Positions 15,726 to 24,191 of a stretch of DNA of 64,000 nucleotides are shown piece by piece (position 1 is the stretch's first letter; each line of letters starts with the position of its first letter). This DNA comes from a virus. The DNA lies in the IMG/VR virus record IMGVR_UViG_3300032268_000832, positions 186,001 to 250,000 of that record; one strand, written 5' to 3'. The notes under the pieces were generated by a model. The model did no database searches and was not told where the DNA came from. It saw nothing but the letters and a program-made list of their open reading frames with translations. The position numbers were made by a program, and so were the translations under genes.

Positions 15726-17637
15726 ACAATTACTTAGAGAAAACTTACAATTGGCTGATAAGGTTTATTTCAATTCTGGGAAGTTATCACCTAGAGTTAG
15801 AGAAATAATTACACGTATCACCAATGGTGACCCATATACCAAAATAATGACTGACATCTACTATACGATGTTAACCAATAATCATAGAACTGGTGAATGG
15901 GCTCTTAAACAATTAGACCCAGAACATCAAGAAACTGAAAAACCAGAAAATGATGTGATGAGTACACCTGATTTGCAAAAATTAAGACCAATATACAACC
16001 AATTAAAAGAATACGATAAAAATGTATTCCCCATCAAAGGTTTCAACATCAATGGTGTTCAAGATACAAATGATTTAATTAGAGGGTTGATTCAGCGTGA
16101 AAAAATACTTAATATCTTTAATGAATGGCCTTCAATAGCTAAACGTAATATGAAAACTGATATTAGAACTGAAAGAGATAGCTCCCAAATGAATAGTTAT
16201 AGAGATGATTTAGAACATGCTGATGCGCATATTAGTCAGTTGAATAATAGAAACGAAGAAGCTAGAAACAGCATATTAAGAAAGATGTTTACTAACAACA
16301 CAACACTTGATGATGTATTGGATTTTGTACAAGAGAAAGAAAACTTACTTGGTGGTGTTGACTTAACTAGAAAACAAATAGGACAAATACTTAAACATGA
16401 TAAAGAAAACTATGACGAATTAAAAGTTAAATATAATAAAGGTAACATAATGATTATTGAAGTTTCTGGTCCAAATGGGATAAAAGAAATTGGTTGTAAT
16501 TCTCTTTGGTGTTTTACTTATAATAGAAAAGGTGGTTCTACTAATTGGGAAGATTGGTCTAGGAATTCAACTAACGGATATTGTTATATAATAATAGATT
16601 TTTCAGAGCCTTCAGATTCTGAATTGTTTATGCATGTCCTTACAAAACCACTTAGATATGATTATTCAGATTATGGTGAAACTGGTGATGAAAGACTTTA
16701 TACTATGTCAAACAGAGATATTCATGATGACGATGAGGACTATGGTAGAAGTGTTAACGAATACATAGAGTACCTAATTGATTTACCAACTGCAATGAAA
16801 GTAATGAACTTTGGAGTAAAAAAACCAAAAGAAAAAAAGAAAAAACAAAAATTCGTTGACCCTAACCAGTTATCATTAGATTTAAACGAAGTAAAAAATA
16901 CACTCAGAGAAGGTTTGATAACTGAAGCTCTTTACAATATAGACGATGATGTAGATTTAATTTATGATAATTTTTTTGCTGAGGATTTAGATACATTACT
17001 TAAAACTAGAAAATTAAATAATAGTATGTTTTATAACACAATTATAAGCACTAGTATTTTAAGTAATCCATTATGTGTTAAAGCAAATGAAATAAACCCT
17101 TGTAAAATATTAATTAACTTTGACAACAATATTTATAACCCAAACACTAAAACAATTTCAATTACAGCATCTAAAAGAGCGTTAGAATTTATAAAAGATA
17201 ACAATAATGATTTTGATAAAGCTTTAGATAATTTAGAATGGGATGATGCTAAAAAAATAAAATCAGATTTATCGGAAGAAAAAATCAAAGGTTCTATACA
17301 TCATGAATTAACACATTGGTTAGATGATACGTTTAACAACAATAGAATAAAAAGAGCTGTTGATAAATTCATCAAAAAAAATAAAAAAGTTGGTAGAAAT
17401 AACATACCAATTGATGCTGATACTTTAGAAATACAAGCACAAATACATAATATTCATCAATTAAAAAGAAAATATCAAGATGTTTGGGATAATTTAACTT
17501 TTAATGAAATGATGAATATGTCAGTAACGATTAGAGTTGTTTACAATAATTTACCTTTAAAATATAGAAACAGATGGGTTCGAGATTTAAAAACTAGAAT
17601 GTATCGTGAAGGCTTGTTAGGTAAAAATATGTATTAA
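15709..17637 (+). CDS. Predicted packaged protein with C-terminal HExxH motif
   Basis: 642 residues from ATG 15709; an upstream GTG would lie before the tag. N-terminus MKNLIKQLLREN. The middle (about 260-320) holds SLWCFTYNRKGG and a GYCYIIIDF strand, a Trp-Cys pattern shared with the tagged protein at 54341. The C-terminal third carries a zinc-peptidase motif in IHHELTHWLDD. A second LREG sequence near residue 400 (TLREGLITEA) could be another processing site, so the precursor may be cut in two. Function unknown. Confidence 0.7.
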   Translation: MKNLIKQLLRENLQLADKVYFNSGKLSPRVREIITRITNGDPYTKIMTDIYYTMLTNNHRTGEWALKQLDPEHQETEKPENDVMSTPDLQKLRPIYNQLKEYDKNVFPIKGFNINGVQDTNDLIRGLIQREKILNIFNEWPSIAKRNMKTDIRTERDSSQMNSYRDDLEHADAHISQLNNRNEEARNSILRKMFTNNTTLDDVLDFVQEKENLLGGVDLTRKQIGQILKHDKENYDELKVKYNKGNIMIIEVSGPNGIKEIGCNSLWCFTYNRKGGSTNWEDWSRNSTNGYCYIIIDFSEPSDSELFMHVLTKPLRYDYSDYGETGDERLYTMSNRDIHDDDEDYGRSVNEYIEYLIDLPTAMKVMNFGVKKPKEKKKKQKFVDPNQLSLDLNEVKNTLREGLITEALYNIDDDVDLIYDNFFAEDLDTLLKTRKLNNSMFYNTIISTSILSNPLCVKANEINPCKILINFDNNIYNPNTKTISITASKRALEFIKDNNNDFDKALDNLEWDDAKKIKSDLSEEKIKGSIHHELTHWLDDTFNNNRIKRAVDKFIKKNKKVGRNNIPIDADTLEIQAQIHNIHQLKRKYQDVWDNLTFNEMMNMSVTIRVVYNNLPLKYRNRWVRDLKTRMYREGLLGKNMY

Positions 17638-17662
17638 TTTTTGTTTTTTAAAAATAAAATTG

Positions 17663-17670
17663 TATCTTTG
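17663..17670 (+). promoter_or_regulatory. Host-type promoter for cca
   Basis: TATCTTTG five bases before the ATG, TTG at 17641. Confidence 0.65.
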
Positions 17671-17674
17671 CAAA

Positions 17675-18847
17675 ATGAAAACACAGATAAAACAAATACT
17701 TAGAGAAGGACTTACAATGGAAGAAAGAATTAAATTTGACTTCCAAATACCATCAGATATAATTGAAATCCAAAAGGTGTTCACCAAAAACGGATATAAA
17801 TTATATGTGGTTGGTGGAGCTGTGCGCGATGCCCTATTAGGAAAAACACCTAAGGATTTTGATTTAGCTACAGATGCTGTTCCTGACAAAGTAGAAGAAA
17901 TGATGCAAGATGCTGGGTTCAGAACCCTACCAACTGGTAAAGCTTTTGGTGTTATCAACGTATTCACTGACCAAGGAGAATATGAAGTAGCTACGTTTCG
18001 AAATGATATTGGTTCTGGTAGAAGACCAGACAGTGTTGAATTTACAAATATAGATGGTGATGTAAAAAGACGTGACCTTACAATCAACGCTTTGTTCTAT
18101 GATATAGACACAAAAGAAATAGTTGACCTTGTAGGTGGTGTAGACGACCTTAAAAACGGTGTTGTGAGAACTGTTGGTGCCCCAGAAGATAGATTTGGTG
18201 AAGATAGGCTTAGAATTCTAAGAGCGATTAGATTTGCTGGTAGATTTGGTTCTGATTTAGACCCAGCAACAGATATGGCATTACAAAAAGATGCAAGTCT
18301 TGAAGGTATTTCTGGTGAGCGTATTAGAGATGAGTTTATCAAAGGATTAATCTCAGCTAAGTCATTTAAAAAATACATGGAAATGTTAGATAAATATGAC
18401 TTATTCAAATGGGTGTTACCTAACATGTTATTGAATAAAAAATCATACATGAGAAACTCTGGTAAAGTTGACAATTACATTGTTGAATTGGCTAGTTTAT
18501 TAAAAGATAACGAAATTGATTTGTTAAGAAGAAAATTAAATGAATTGAAATACTCAGCAGACGAAATAAAAGCGATTGTGTTTTTAATTTCATTCTTAAA
18601 ATTGAGTGTTGATACCGCATACTTGTTGAAAAAAATGCAACAAACTGCTGGTGTTTCTGATAAACAAATTAGAGAATTTGGTGAGAAAGAAAACATACCA
18701 GAAAAATTGTTAAACGCTTTTGAACAATATAGACTTAGCGTTAGCGGACCAGAGGCTATGGAAAAATTTGATTTGAAACCAAGTCCTGAGTTGGGAAAAG
18801 CCATCCAAAAAATGGAAACAGCTAACTTTGAAAAATTATTAAAATAA
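17675..18847 (+). CDS. cca: CCA-adding tRNA nucleotidyltransferase
   Basis: 390 residues from ATG 17675. N-terminal tag MKTQIKQILREG, then a class II nucleotidyltransferase: LYVVGGAVRDALLG and DFDLATDA (catalytic aspartates) near 50-70, RRDLTINAL near 150, the RILRAIRFAGRFG segment near 190, then the helical tRNA-binding part. It adds or repairs the CCA end of tRNA, which fits the many tRNA genes here that lack encoded CCA. The tag suggests it may also be carried in the virion. Confidence 0.9.
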   Translation: MKTQIKQILREGLTMEERIKFDFQIPSDIIEIQKVFTKNGYKLYVVGGAVRDALLGKTPKDFDLATDAVPDKVEEMMQDAGFRTLPTGKAFGVINVFTDQGEYEVATFRNDIGSGRRPDSVEFTNIDGDVKRRDLTINALFYDIDTKEIVDLVGGVDDLKNGVVRTVGAPEDRFGEDRLRILRAIRFAGRFGSDLDPATDMALQKDASLEGISGERIRDEFIKGLISAKSFKKYMEMLDKYDLFKWVLPNMLLNKKSYMRNSGKVDNYIVELASLLKDNEIDLLRRKLNELKYSADEIKAIVFLISFLKLSVDTAYLLKKMQQTAGVSDKQIREFGEKENIPEKLLNAFEQYRLSVSGPEAMEKFDLKPSPELGKAIQKMETANFEKLLK

Positions 18848-18849
18848 TA

Positions 18850-18879
18850 TTGATTTCGTTTAGTGTATTAGTATATTTA
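18850..18879 (+). promoter_or_regulatory. Host-type promoter
   Basis: TTG at 18850 and TATATTTA at 18872-18879, before the gene at 18900. Confidence 0.5.
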
Positions 18880-18899
18880 TTCGTATAAACAAAAAGAAT

Positions 18900-19277
18900 A
18901 TGGCAAAATTTTTAGTAACATTTACCGACACGTTAGATGACATTGAAATTAACGGTTTTACCGTAATGACAGAAAAAGAAGTTGAAAGCTTTGAAGAAAC
19001 TGCGATGAGCATTACATGGCCTTTTATTTACGCCATGGGTCAAGATGAATTAGAATTCTCAAGTGGAGATGATTTCTTATCTAGAGTTGATTTTAAAGAA
19101 ATTACAAATGAAGAAGCTAAATCACTTAAAAAATTATTTGGTGACTCATTCGGAGTATTTATTGATGAAGCGTTCTTAGAAGAAGTTATTGGTGATGAAG
19201 ATGATTCTGATTTTGATGATGAAGATGATATGGATGATATGTACGACAATTACGGTGATGAAGAAGATTACGATTAG
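18900..19277 (+). CDS. Hypothetical protein with acidic tail
   Basis: 125 residues; the last ~30 are almost all Asp/Glu. No family recognised. Ends in TAG and overlaps the next gene by 20 bases. Confidence 0.65.
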   Translation: MAKFLVTFTDTLDDIEINGFTVMTEKEVESFEETAMSITWPFIYAMGQDELEFSSGDDFLSRVDFKEITNEEAKSLKKLFGDSFGVFIDEAFLEEVIGDEDDSDFDDEDDMDDMYDNYGDEEDYD

Positions 19278-19737
19278 TTATAAACAACAACCAACTGGCA
19301 ATACATGTGGACCAACATGTATCTACATGGCACTAAACTACATAATCAACAAACCAAACGACTTACCCTTTGACGTATACATCACAAAACCCATAGAAGA
19401 AATAGCCGATGATTGCGGAACTGATTGGGTGGTAGGAACACCACCAGAAAGAATGATTAAAGGTTTTGATAAGTATGATATGAAATATGTGGAATACACA
19501 CACTCTCCTAACCCATATATGTTATTGAGAAGCGTTATCGATTCAGACAACATTCCAATTGTTAGAACAATCACACAAGGTGTTCCACATTGGATAATAG
19601 TAAATGGATTTGATGATGAAAAATACAATATACTTGACCCATGGCTTGGGCAAATACAATACACACAAGAACAACTAGACTACATTTGGTCACCAAGACA
19701 ATATCAATTTTTTGAAATAATAACCGATGAAAATTAA
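19258..19737 (+). CDS. Peptidase C39-like cysteine protease
   Basis: 159 residues from ATG 19258 (MKKITISYKQQ). QQPTGNTCGPTCIYMAL carries the Gln and catalytic Cys of the C39 fold; VPHWIIVNGF supplies His and NILDPW the Asp. C39 enzymes cut after double-glycine leaders or similar sites. No transporter domain is attached, so it is a stand-alone, probably cytoplasmic protease or peptide-binding relative. Confidence 0.75.
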   Translation: MKKITISYKQQPTGNTCGPTCIYMALNYIINKPNDLPFDVYITKPIEEIADDCGTDWVVGTPPERMIKGFDKYDMKYVEYTHSPNPYMLLRSVIDSDNIPIVRTITQGVPHWIIVNGFDDEKYNILDPWLGQIQYTQEQLDYIWSPRQYQFFEIITDEN

Positions 19738-20170
19738 ACAAGGAATCCCAGAAGACTTAATCCAATATGTTTTGGATTTTACATACCCAAATTTTAAACA
19801 CTTAATGTCCAGACAAGGTTATGATTTTTATTTAAAAGGTGTTACAAATTGGGGTATATCAGCGATGCTTGTAACAGACGATGATACAATATTAGGTGTT
19901 TATTTGTTGGGTGATACTCAATTAACCGATTATGTCGATGCACCAAAATATGAAGTTTTAAGAGGTGTTGAAGGTGTTCTATTGTTTATCGATTCATCAA
20001 TAAGAGGGTTAGGTTACGGTAATAAACTTAAAGACTATCCAAGGACACTTGGATATGATTATATCTGGGGTCAGCAGTTTAAGGGTCTTAATAACTTAAA
20101 TGATTGGCTTAAGCGTAGAGAATTGGTTGCAACAACTGGTGAAGTTTATATAACTGCTGAAATTTTTTAA
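19727..20170 (+). CDS. GNAT-like acetyltransferase
   Basis: 147 residues. GVLLFIDSSIRGLGYGNKL matches the acetyl-CoA-binding motif (RxxGxG) following a beta strand. Acceptor unknown. Start overlaps the C39 gene by 11 bases. Confidence 0.55.
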   Translation: MKIKQGIPEDLIQYVLDFTYPNFKHLMSRQGYDFYLKGVTNWGISAMLVTDDDTILGVYLLGDTQLTDYVDAPKYEVLRGVEGVLLFIDSSIRGLGYGNKLKDYPRTLGYDYIWGQQFKGLNNLNDWLKRRELVATTGEVYITAEIF

Positions 20171-20180
20171 TTTTATTTAG

Positions 20181-20189
20181 ATATTTATA
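20181..20189 (+). promoter_or_regulatory. ATATTTATA element
   Basis: Second-class element 13 bases before the ATG at 20203. Confidence 0.45.
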
Positions 20190-20202
20190 AATAAAATTAA
20201 AG

Positions 20203-20802
20203 ATGAGAAAATTTGATAAAATTAAAAATATTAAAAAAGCTAATTTACTATCTGAACAAAGATACTTAGAATCTAAAGGGTTCTTAAAAGAAAATATCAA
20301 CACAGCTTTAGATAACTTATTAAAAACTGCTGATTTTGATAAATTATCAGAAGTTGATAAAGTTGTATTGTTATCAGCTGGTAACGATATTGAAAAGTTA
20401 AAAAAAATTGATTTAATAAAATTTTATAGAGATAACGGAAACACATTCGGTGATTTGAAATTAAGAGTTAAAGTAAAAGAAGTGAATGAACAACCAATAA
20501 CACAAAGATATTCAATTGAAAACGCTGGGAAAATTGGTTATGTTTTCCCATCATTACGCAAATCACCAGATGGTGTTTATTTTGTGATTATAAAATTGGA
20601 AGAGGGTGTAGAAGATGAAATTCAATTTGGTGGTGAATACCATCAAGATGTTTTAATTTTAATAGATAATATGTATCCTTTAAGTTATGGTAATCTTAGT
20701 GAAGAATTTGAAAAATTTATGGACAGACATAATTTTGAATTGGGTAATTTTAGAAAAGATAATGATTTACCACCAAACGGTTTTTTTGATGATTTTAAAT
20801 AA
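20203..20802 (+). CDS. Predicted packaged protein with KANLLSEQ N-terminus
   Basis: 199 residues. N-terminus MRKFDKIKNIKKANLLSEQR, a second form of N-terminal signal related to that of the 21161 gene and also carrying an LxE site. No family recognised in the rest. Confidence 0.65.
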   Translation: MRKFDKIKNIKKANLLSEQRYLESKGFLKENINTALDNLLKTADFDKLSEVDKVVLLSAGNDIEKLKKIDLIKFYRDNGNTFGDLKLRVKVKEVNEQPITQRYSIENAGKIGYVFPSLRKSPDGVYFVIIKLEEGVEDEIQFGGEYHQDVLILIDNMYPLSYGNLSEEFEKFMDRHNFELGNFRKDNDLPPNGFFDDFK

Positions 20803-20841
20803 AAAACAATAATTACATTATATAAAAGAATATACAAACAA

Positions 20842-21117
20842 ATGAAAAAGAAACAATTTTTAACAGAATCAGACAGAAAACAAATACTAGCTGATAAAGA
20901 GAAAGCCATATTAGAAAACTTTGCAAAGACATTTAATTCTATTAAACGTGTTGACGAAGCTGAAATAACGGAAAATAACGAATCAACAGTTTTAACGTCT
21001 ACAGATAAAAATGATTTGAAACAAGACATAGCTAAACTAAAAAAAGAAAAACCAGACGCTAAAGTTGGTGAAATAACTAAAAATGGTAAAATTTTTAGTG
21101 TTAGAATAACTTTTTAA
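20842..21117 (+). CDS. Hypothetical protein with QFLTE N-terminus
   Basis: 91 residues, starts MKKKQFLTESDRKQILADKE. The first residues resemble a 10-codon mini-frame at 21136 (MKNKQFLTNE, then TAG) lying just before the next gene, as if the start region had been duplicated. Unknown function. Confidence 0.6.
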   Translation: MKKKQFLTESDRKQILADKEKAILENFAKTFNSIKRVDEAEITENNESTVLTSTDKNDLKQDIAKLKKEKPDAKVGEITKNGKIFSVRITF

Positions 21118-21160
21118 GTCAAACATAAAAAAAAAATGAAAAACAAACAATTTTTAACAA

Positions 21161-22354
21161 ATGAATAGAAAAAATAAAATATCCATTATTAACAAAGCTA
21201 ATATTTTATTAGAAAATAAATTCATTGAAGAAAAAATTGGTAAAGACTCAATGATTAATGATTTAACAAACAAGGTTAATGATTTAACAAAAAGAGTAAA
21301 TTCAGGTGAAAATTTAGAAAATGAACTTAAAAATGTAATAAATAAGTTAATATTAGTTTTAAAAGACGATTCTATTGATGAAAATAAAATAGTTGAAGGG
21401 GTATTTGATTATGCTAAAATTGCTTTAATAAGTGGTTTGATGGCTTTAGGTATGACTAATACACAAGCACAATCAAAAATAGATAACTCAATTAATATAT
21501 CTTCTGTAAATAAAAGTGCTGAAGTTGAGTTATCGGATAATATAAAATTAGATGTTTCTAGAACTATTAACAGGTATCTTAATCAAGATAAAGGTGTTAA
21601 CCAAATAATTATTGAGATTGTTGGTAAAGCTTCCCTAGTAACACCACCAGCAGGTATGACAAATGAAGAATTAGCAACAAAAAGAGCGGAAAAAGCTAAA
21701 GAATATATTGAAGCTAAATATGGTAATAAAGTAATTGTGTCAAATATCACGACTAAAATAGGTGATACCAAATATATTAGTGGTTTGGATTCAAAAGATT
21801 CTCAAAAGTTTACGAAAGAACAAGGTGTTTCTATAAACATTGTTGCTAGTTTTGGTGGTAATTTAAATGGTTATTTTAATTCGATTATTATCTCCCCAGG
21901 TAAGAATCCAGATAATTTATTAGTATACAATTCTAGAGGTGAATTAATTACCAGTACTGGTTTTTTTGGTGATGGTGACAAATACCATCCACATTATTTG
22001 GTGTCAACAACGATGGGAATTGTTAAAGATAATGAATTGGGAAATAATACTAAACTTTTTGAAGGTACTTTAGATGAATTAAAAACTTTATTGACACAAC
22101 CCTTAGCGGATAACGACACTTATTATAATAATGCTTTAAAAATATTAATAGATAGGTATAATAACAATAAACCTATTTACTTATATGACTTACACACCCC
22201 AAAGACTTTAGATTTAAGTGATTTAGGTTTTGTAACGATTAAAGTTGTAACCAGTGATAAAGATACTGAGGGGAGTGTTATAATTAATGGTAGTAATAAT
22301 CAAAAAATTAAAGGAATTTACAACAAAAAAGGTTTTTCATTTTATGGTTTTTAA
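21161..22354 (+). CDS. Predicted packaged protein with OmpA-like segment
   Basis: 397 residues. N-terminus MNRKNKISIINKANILLENK parallels the 20203 protein. Around residues 145-220 the pattern IIIEIVGKAS followed by ATKRAEKAKEYIEAKYG resembles an OmpA C-terminal peptidoglycan-binding fold. The C-terminal half is beta-rich and unrecognised. Confidence 0.6.
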   Translation: MNRKNKISIINKANILLENKFIEEKIGKDSMINDLTNKVNDLTKRVNSGENLENELKNVINKLILVLKDDSIDENKIVEGVFDYAKIALISGLMALGMTNTQAQSKIDNSINISSVNKSAEVELSDNIKLDVSRTINRYLNQDKGVNQIIIEIVGKASLVTPPAGMTNEELATKRAEKAKEYIEAKYGNKVIVSNITTKIGDTKYISGLDSKDSQKFTKEQGVSINIVASFGGNLNGYFNSIIISPGKNPDNLLVYNSRGELITSTGFFGDGDKYHPHYLVSTTMGIVKDNELGNNTKLFEGTLDELKTLLTQPLADNDTYYNNALKILIDRYNNNKPIYLYDLHTPKTLDLSDLGFVTIKVVTSDKDTEGSVIINGSNNQKIKGIYNKKGFSFYGF

Positions 22355-22378
22355 AAAAAAACCATAAAACATTTTTTT
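22339..22378 (+). terminator. Terminator overlapping the 21161 gene stop
   Basis: TTTTATGGTTTTT pairs with AAAAACCATAAAA, then seven T. Confidence 0.75.
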
Positions 22379-22394
22379 ATTAAAAAAAAATGTA

Positions 22395-22402
22395 TATCTT
22401 TG
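22395..22402 (+). promoter_or_regulatory. Host-type -7 element TATCTTTG
   Basis: TGTATATCTTTGC, 26 bases before ATG 22429. It overlaps the upstream in-frame ATG at 22390, which argues against that start. Confidence 0.6.
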
Positions 22403-22428
22403 CACTATTAATTTTAAAACAAAAAACC

Positions 22429-22785
22429 ATGAAAGTATTTTTTATTGCTTTTTTAATGTTTTCTTTATCGATTAAAGCCCAAAAACTAAAGAATGAATTA
22501 TTTACGTTTAATGTTGATTATACAAACAAAGAGTTTATAGTTAGGGTTGGTGATATAGATGAAAATAAATCACAAGTTGAAGTTGAAATTAAGTGTTCTA
22601 AAATAATTCTAGACTATAAAAAGGAAAAACATTTTGTGGAAGTTTTTAATATAAAACAACATGTTAATAATAGCAATGTTTTTTTTGGTGGTAAATTGAT
22701 TGAAGGTGAATATGTTATAACGTTAACATATGTTGAAAATGGTAAAAAAATAAAAAAAATAGAAAAAAAATTAATAAAAACTTGA
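22429..22785 (+). CDS. Secreted hypothetical protein, 118 aa
   Basis: 118 residues from ATG 22429 with a signal peptide (MKVFFIAFLMFSLSIKAQ), then a beta-rich domain. Ends in TGA, one of only two TGA stops in the window; if UGA were read the product would gain five residues and stop at TAG. The stop lies inside the -33 element of the array 1 promoter. Confidence 0.7.
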   Translation: MKVFFIAFLMFSLSIKAQKLKNELFTFNVDYTNKEFIVRVGDIDENKSQVEVEIKCSKIILDYKKEKHFVEVFNIKQHVNNSNVFFGGKLIEGEYVITLTYVENGKKIKKIEKKLIKT

Positions 22786-22812
22786 CTTGTATTAAAATAG
22801 TTAGTATATTTG
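22782..22812 (+). promoter_or_regulatory. Promoter of tRNA array 1
   Basis: TTGAC (22782) and TATATTTG (22805-22812), nearly identical to the promoters at 51913 and 53512. A GATATATTTATAAAC element lies further down the leader at 22842. Confidence 0.85.
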
Positions 22813-22866
22813 CATAACTTTTTAAAACAAGGATATATTTATAAACAAATACAAAAATAAAACAAA

Positions 22867-22968
22867 ATGAGAACAATTAACATACATATGATATCGATTT
22901 CGAATTGGAGACGCAATAGTCACCAAATGTCGGGTATGTCTAATTGCCAAGGTGGGACTGAAGTATAA
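22867..22968 (+). CDS. Leader peptide of tRNA array 1 (attenuator)
   Basis: 33 codons from ATG to TAA, too short for ordinary gene callers. Residues 4-16 read INIHMISISNWRR and 17-26 NSHQMSGMSN: 21 of these 23 are Ile, Asn, His, Met, Ser, Trp or Arg, exactly the amino acids of the tRNAs that follow (Ser, His, Trp, Ile, Met, Asn, Arg). Codons include TCG, AGT, CGC, AGA, CAT, ATT and AAC, matching the anticodons present. GTCGGG within the frame (22929-22934) is complementary to the 5' arm of the terminator. Interpreted as a ribosome-stalling attenuator. Confidence 0.8.
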   Translation: MRTINIHMISISNWRRNSHQMSGMSNCQGGTEV

Positions 22969-22995
22969 TTCAGAAACACATATAACAATACACAA

Positions 22996-23027
22996 CCCGA
23001 CTAGTTAAAAGCTTAGTCGGGTTTTTT
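22996..23027 (+). terminator. Attenuator terminator of tRNA array 1
   Basis: CCCGACTA pairs with TAGTCGGG, followed by six T. Its 5' arm CCCGAC can pair instead with GTCGGG in the leader ORF. Confidence 0.9.
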
Positions 23028-23038
23028 ATTTTAAAACT

Positions 23039-23230
23039 ATGGGTGAATTAGTAAGAAAATTAGGAACTGAAAAAAGTGTCAACTTAGTTAAAGACTTTAA
23101 CCTAATAGTTGACAAGTACAGAAAAATAGCAGATGCCAGTGGATATCACGGAGAGCTAAAATTTCAAAAAGAAGGTGGGTTCACCGTAATATTTGTAGAT
23201 ATTAAAACGGACGATAATTTGGAGGAGTAA
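23039..23230 (+). CDS. Hypothetical protein, 63 aa
   Basis: 63 residues, starts MGELVRKLGTEKSVNLVKDF. First gene after the array 1 attenuator; its last 10 bases lie in the tRNA-Ser gene. No family recognised. Confidence 0.6.
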   Translation: MGELVRKLGTEKSVNLVKDFNLIVDKYRKIADASGYHGELKFQKEGGFTVIFVDIKTDDNLEE

Positions 23231-23308
23231 AGCGTAATGGTTGACCGCTCTAGTCTTGAAAACTAGTCTCGCGAAAGTGGGTTGCAGGTTCGAGTCCTGT
23301 CTCCTCCG
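23221..23308 (+). tRNA. tRNA-Ser (TGA)
   Basis: Acceptor GGAGGAG/CTCCTCC, anticodon arm CTAGT-CTTGAAA-ACTAG, long variable arm, T arm GCAGG/CCTGT, G73 as expected for Ser. Confidence 0.9.
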
Positions 23309-23366
23309 CAAAAATTTACACATGCGGTGAATAGTAAAAATTATCCGCACTTTTACAAAATGTAAT

Positions 23367-23375
23367 ATATTTATT
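23367..23375 (+). promoter_or_regulatory. ATATTTATT element
   Basis: Second-class element 3 bases before the endonuclease VII-like gene. Confidence 0.4.
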
Positions 23376-23378
23376 AGT

Positions 23379-23813
23379 ATGGAAATAAATATAAACGTTA
23401 AAAGGTGTTCCAAATGTCAAGAAGAAAAAAGTATTGATTTATTTGGTGTAAAAAATTATAATAAAGATGGTTTAAATCATTATTGTAAAGAATGTGAAAA
23501 TAATAGGAATAAGGTTAGATATCAAGACCCTATTCAAAAAGAAAAAATAAAGTATAATTCAATTTTAAGAAATTATGGTCTTACTAAAGAAGAATATTTA
23601 TTAAAATTAGATAAACAAGAACATAAATGTTCTATCTGTAGTGATGTTTTAAAAAATGATAAAAAAACACACGTAGACCATTGTCATTTGACTGGTGTTG
23701 TTAGAGATATTTTATGTGATAAATGTAATAAATTATTGGGTAACGTAAAAGAAGATGTTAATTACCTAAAAAATTTAATAAATTACATTGAAAAATATTC
23801 ACCGCAAAAATAA
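23379..23813 (+). CDS. Recombination endonuclease VII-like HNH nuclease
   Basis: 144 residues. N-terminal CxxC pairs (RCSKCQ, YCKECE), then YGLTKEEYLLKLDKQEHKC, the VDHCHLTGVVRDILCDKCN nuclease core and LGNVKED, the endonuclease VII/HNH pattern. Probably a homing-type enzyme set in the tRNA array. Flanked by GCGGTG hairpins on both sides, possibly insertion boundaries. Confidence 0.85.
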   Translation: MEININVKRCSKCQEEKSIDLFGVKNYNKDGLNHYCKECENNRNKVRYQDPIQKEKIKYNSILRNYGLTKEEYLLKLDKQEHKCSICSDVLKNDKKTHVDHCHLTGVVRDILCDKCNKLLGNVKEDVNYLKNLINYIEKYSPQK

Positions 23814-23830
23814 GGCGAATAGAAAAGATA

Positions 23831-23852
23831 ATCACCGCAAAAATGCGGTGAT
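23831..23852 (+). repeat. GCGGTGAT hairpin
   Basis: ATCACCGCA pairs perfectly with TGCGGTGAT; no T run. A related TGCGG...CCGCA pair lies before the nuclease gene near 23324-23350. Confidence 0.5.
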
Positions 23853-23866
23853 TGTAAATTAAACAT

Positions 23867-23939
23867 GGTGGCTATAGTGTAACGGTTAACACGCTAGATT
23901 GTGGTTCTGGAAATGGGAGTTCGATTCTCCTTAGTCACC
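23867..23939 (+). tRNA. tRNA-His (GTG)
   Basis: Encoded G-1 opposite C73, acceptor GTGGCTA/TAGTCAC, anticodon arm CTAGA-TTGTGGT-TCTGG, T arm GGGAG/CTCCT. All are His features. Confidence 0.9.
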
Positions 23940-23946
23940 CTTTTAT

Positions 23947-24018
23947 ACTTCGCTGGTGAAATGGCTATCATCTTGGTCTCCAAAACCAAGGTTTCAGGTT
24001 CGAGTCCTGAGCGTAGTG
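23947..24018 (+). tRNA. tRNA-Trp (CCA)
   Basis: Anticodon arm TTGGT-CTCCAAA-ACCAA, T arm TCAGG/CCTGA, acceptor ACTTCGC/GCGTAGT with one T-T mismatch, G73. The only Trp tRNA in the window; it would be the candidate reader if UGA is translated. Confidence 0.85.
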
Positions 24019-24027
24019 CTAAAACAT

Positions 24028-24100
24028 AGGCGTGTGGTGAAATTGGTTATCACGCAAGACTGATACTTTTGTATTTCGAGTTCGAGTCTCGACATGCCTA
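24028..24100 (+). tRNA. tRNA-Ile (GAT)
   Basis: Acceptor AGGCGTG/CATGCCT, anticodon arm CAAGA-CTGATAC-TTTTG, T arm TCGAG/CTCGA, A73, short variable loop. Confidence 0.88.
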
Positions 24101-24105
24101 CAAAC

Positions 24106-24189
24106 TGTGATGTGGATGAATGGTTTAGTCACCAGCCTGATACGCTGGGTGTTTATAACACAATGTGGGTTCGAGTCCCACCGTCACAA
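24106..24189 (+). tRNA. tRNA-Ile-type (GAT) with long variable arm
   Basis: Acceptor TGTGATG/CGTCACA, anticodon arm CCAGC-CTGATAC-GCTGG, variable arm GTGTT-TAT-AACAC (5-bp stem), T arm GTGGG/CCCAC, A73. A long arm is not expected for Ile. A normal Ile(GAT) tRNA is 5 bases upstream. Confidence 0.8.
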
Positions 24190-24191
24190 CT

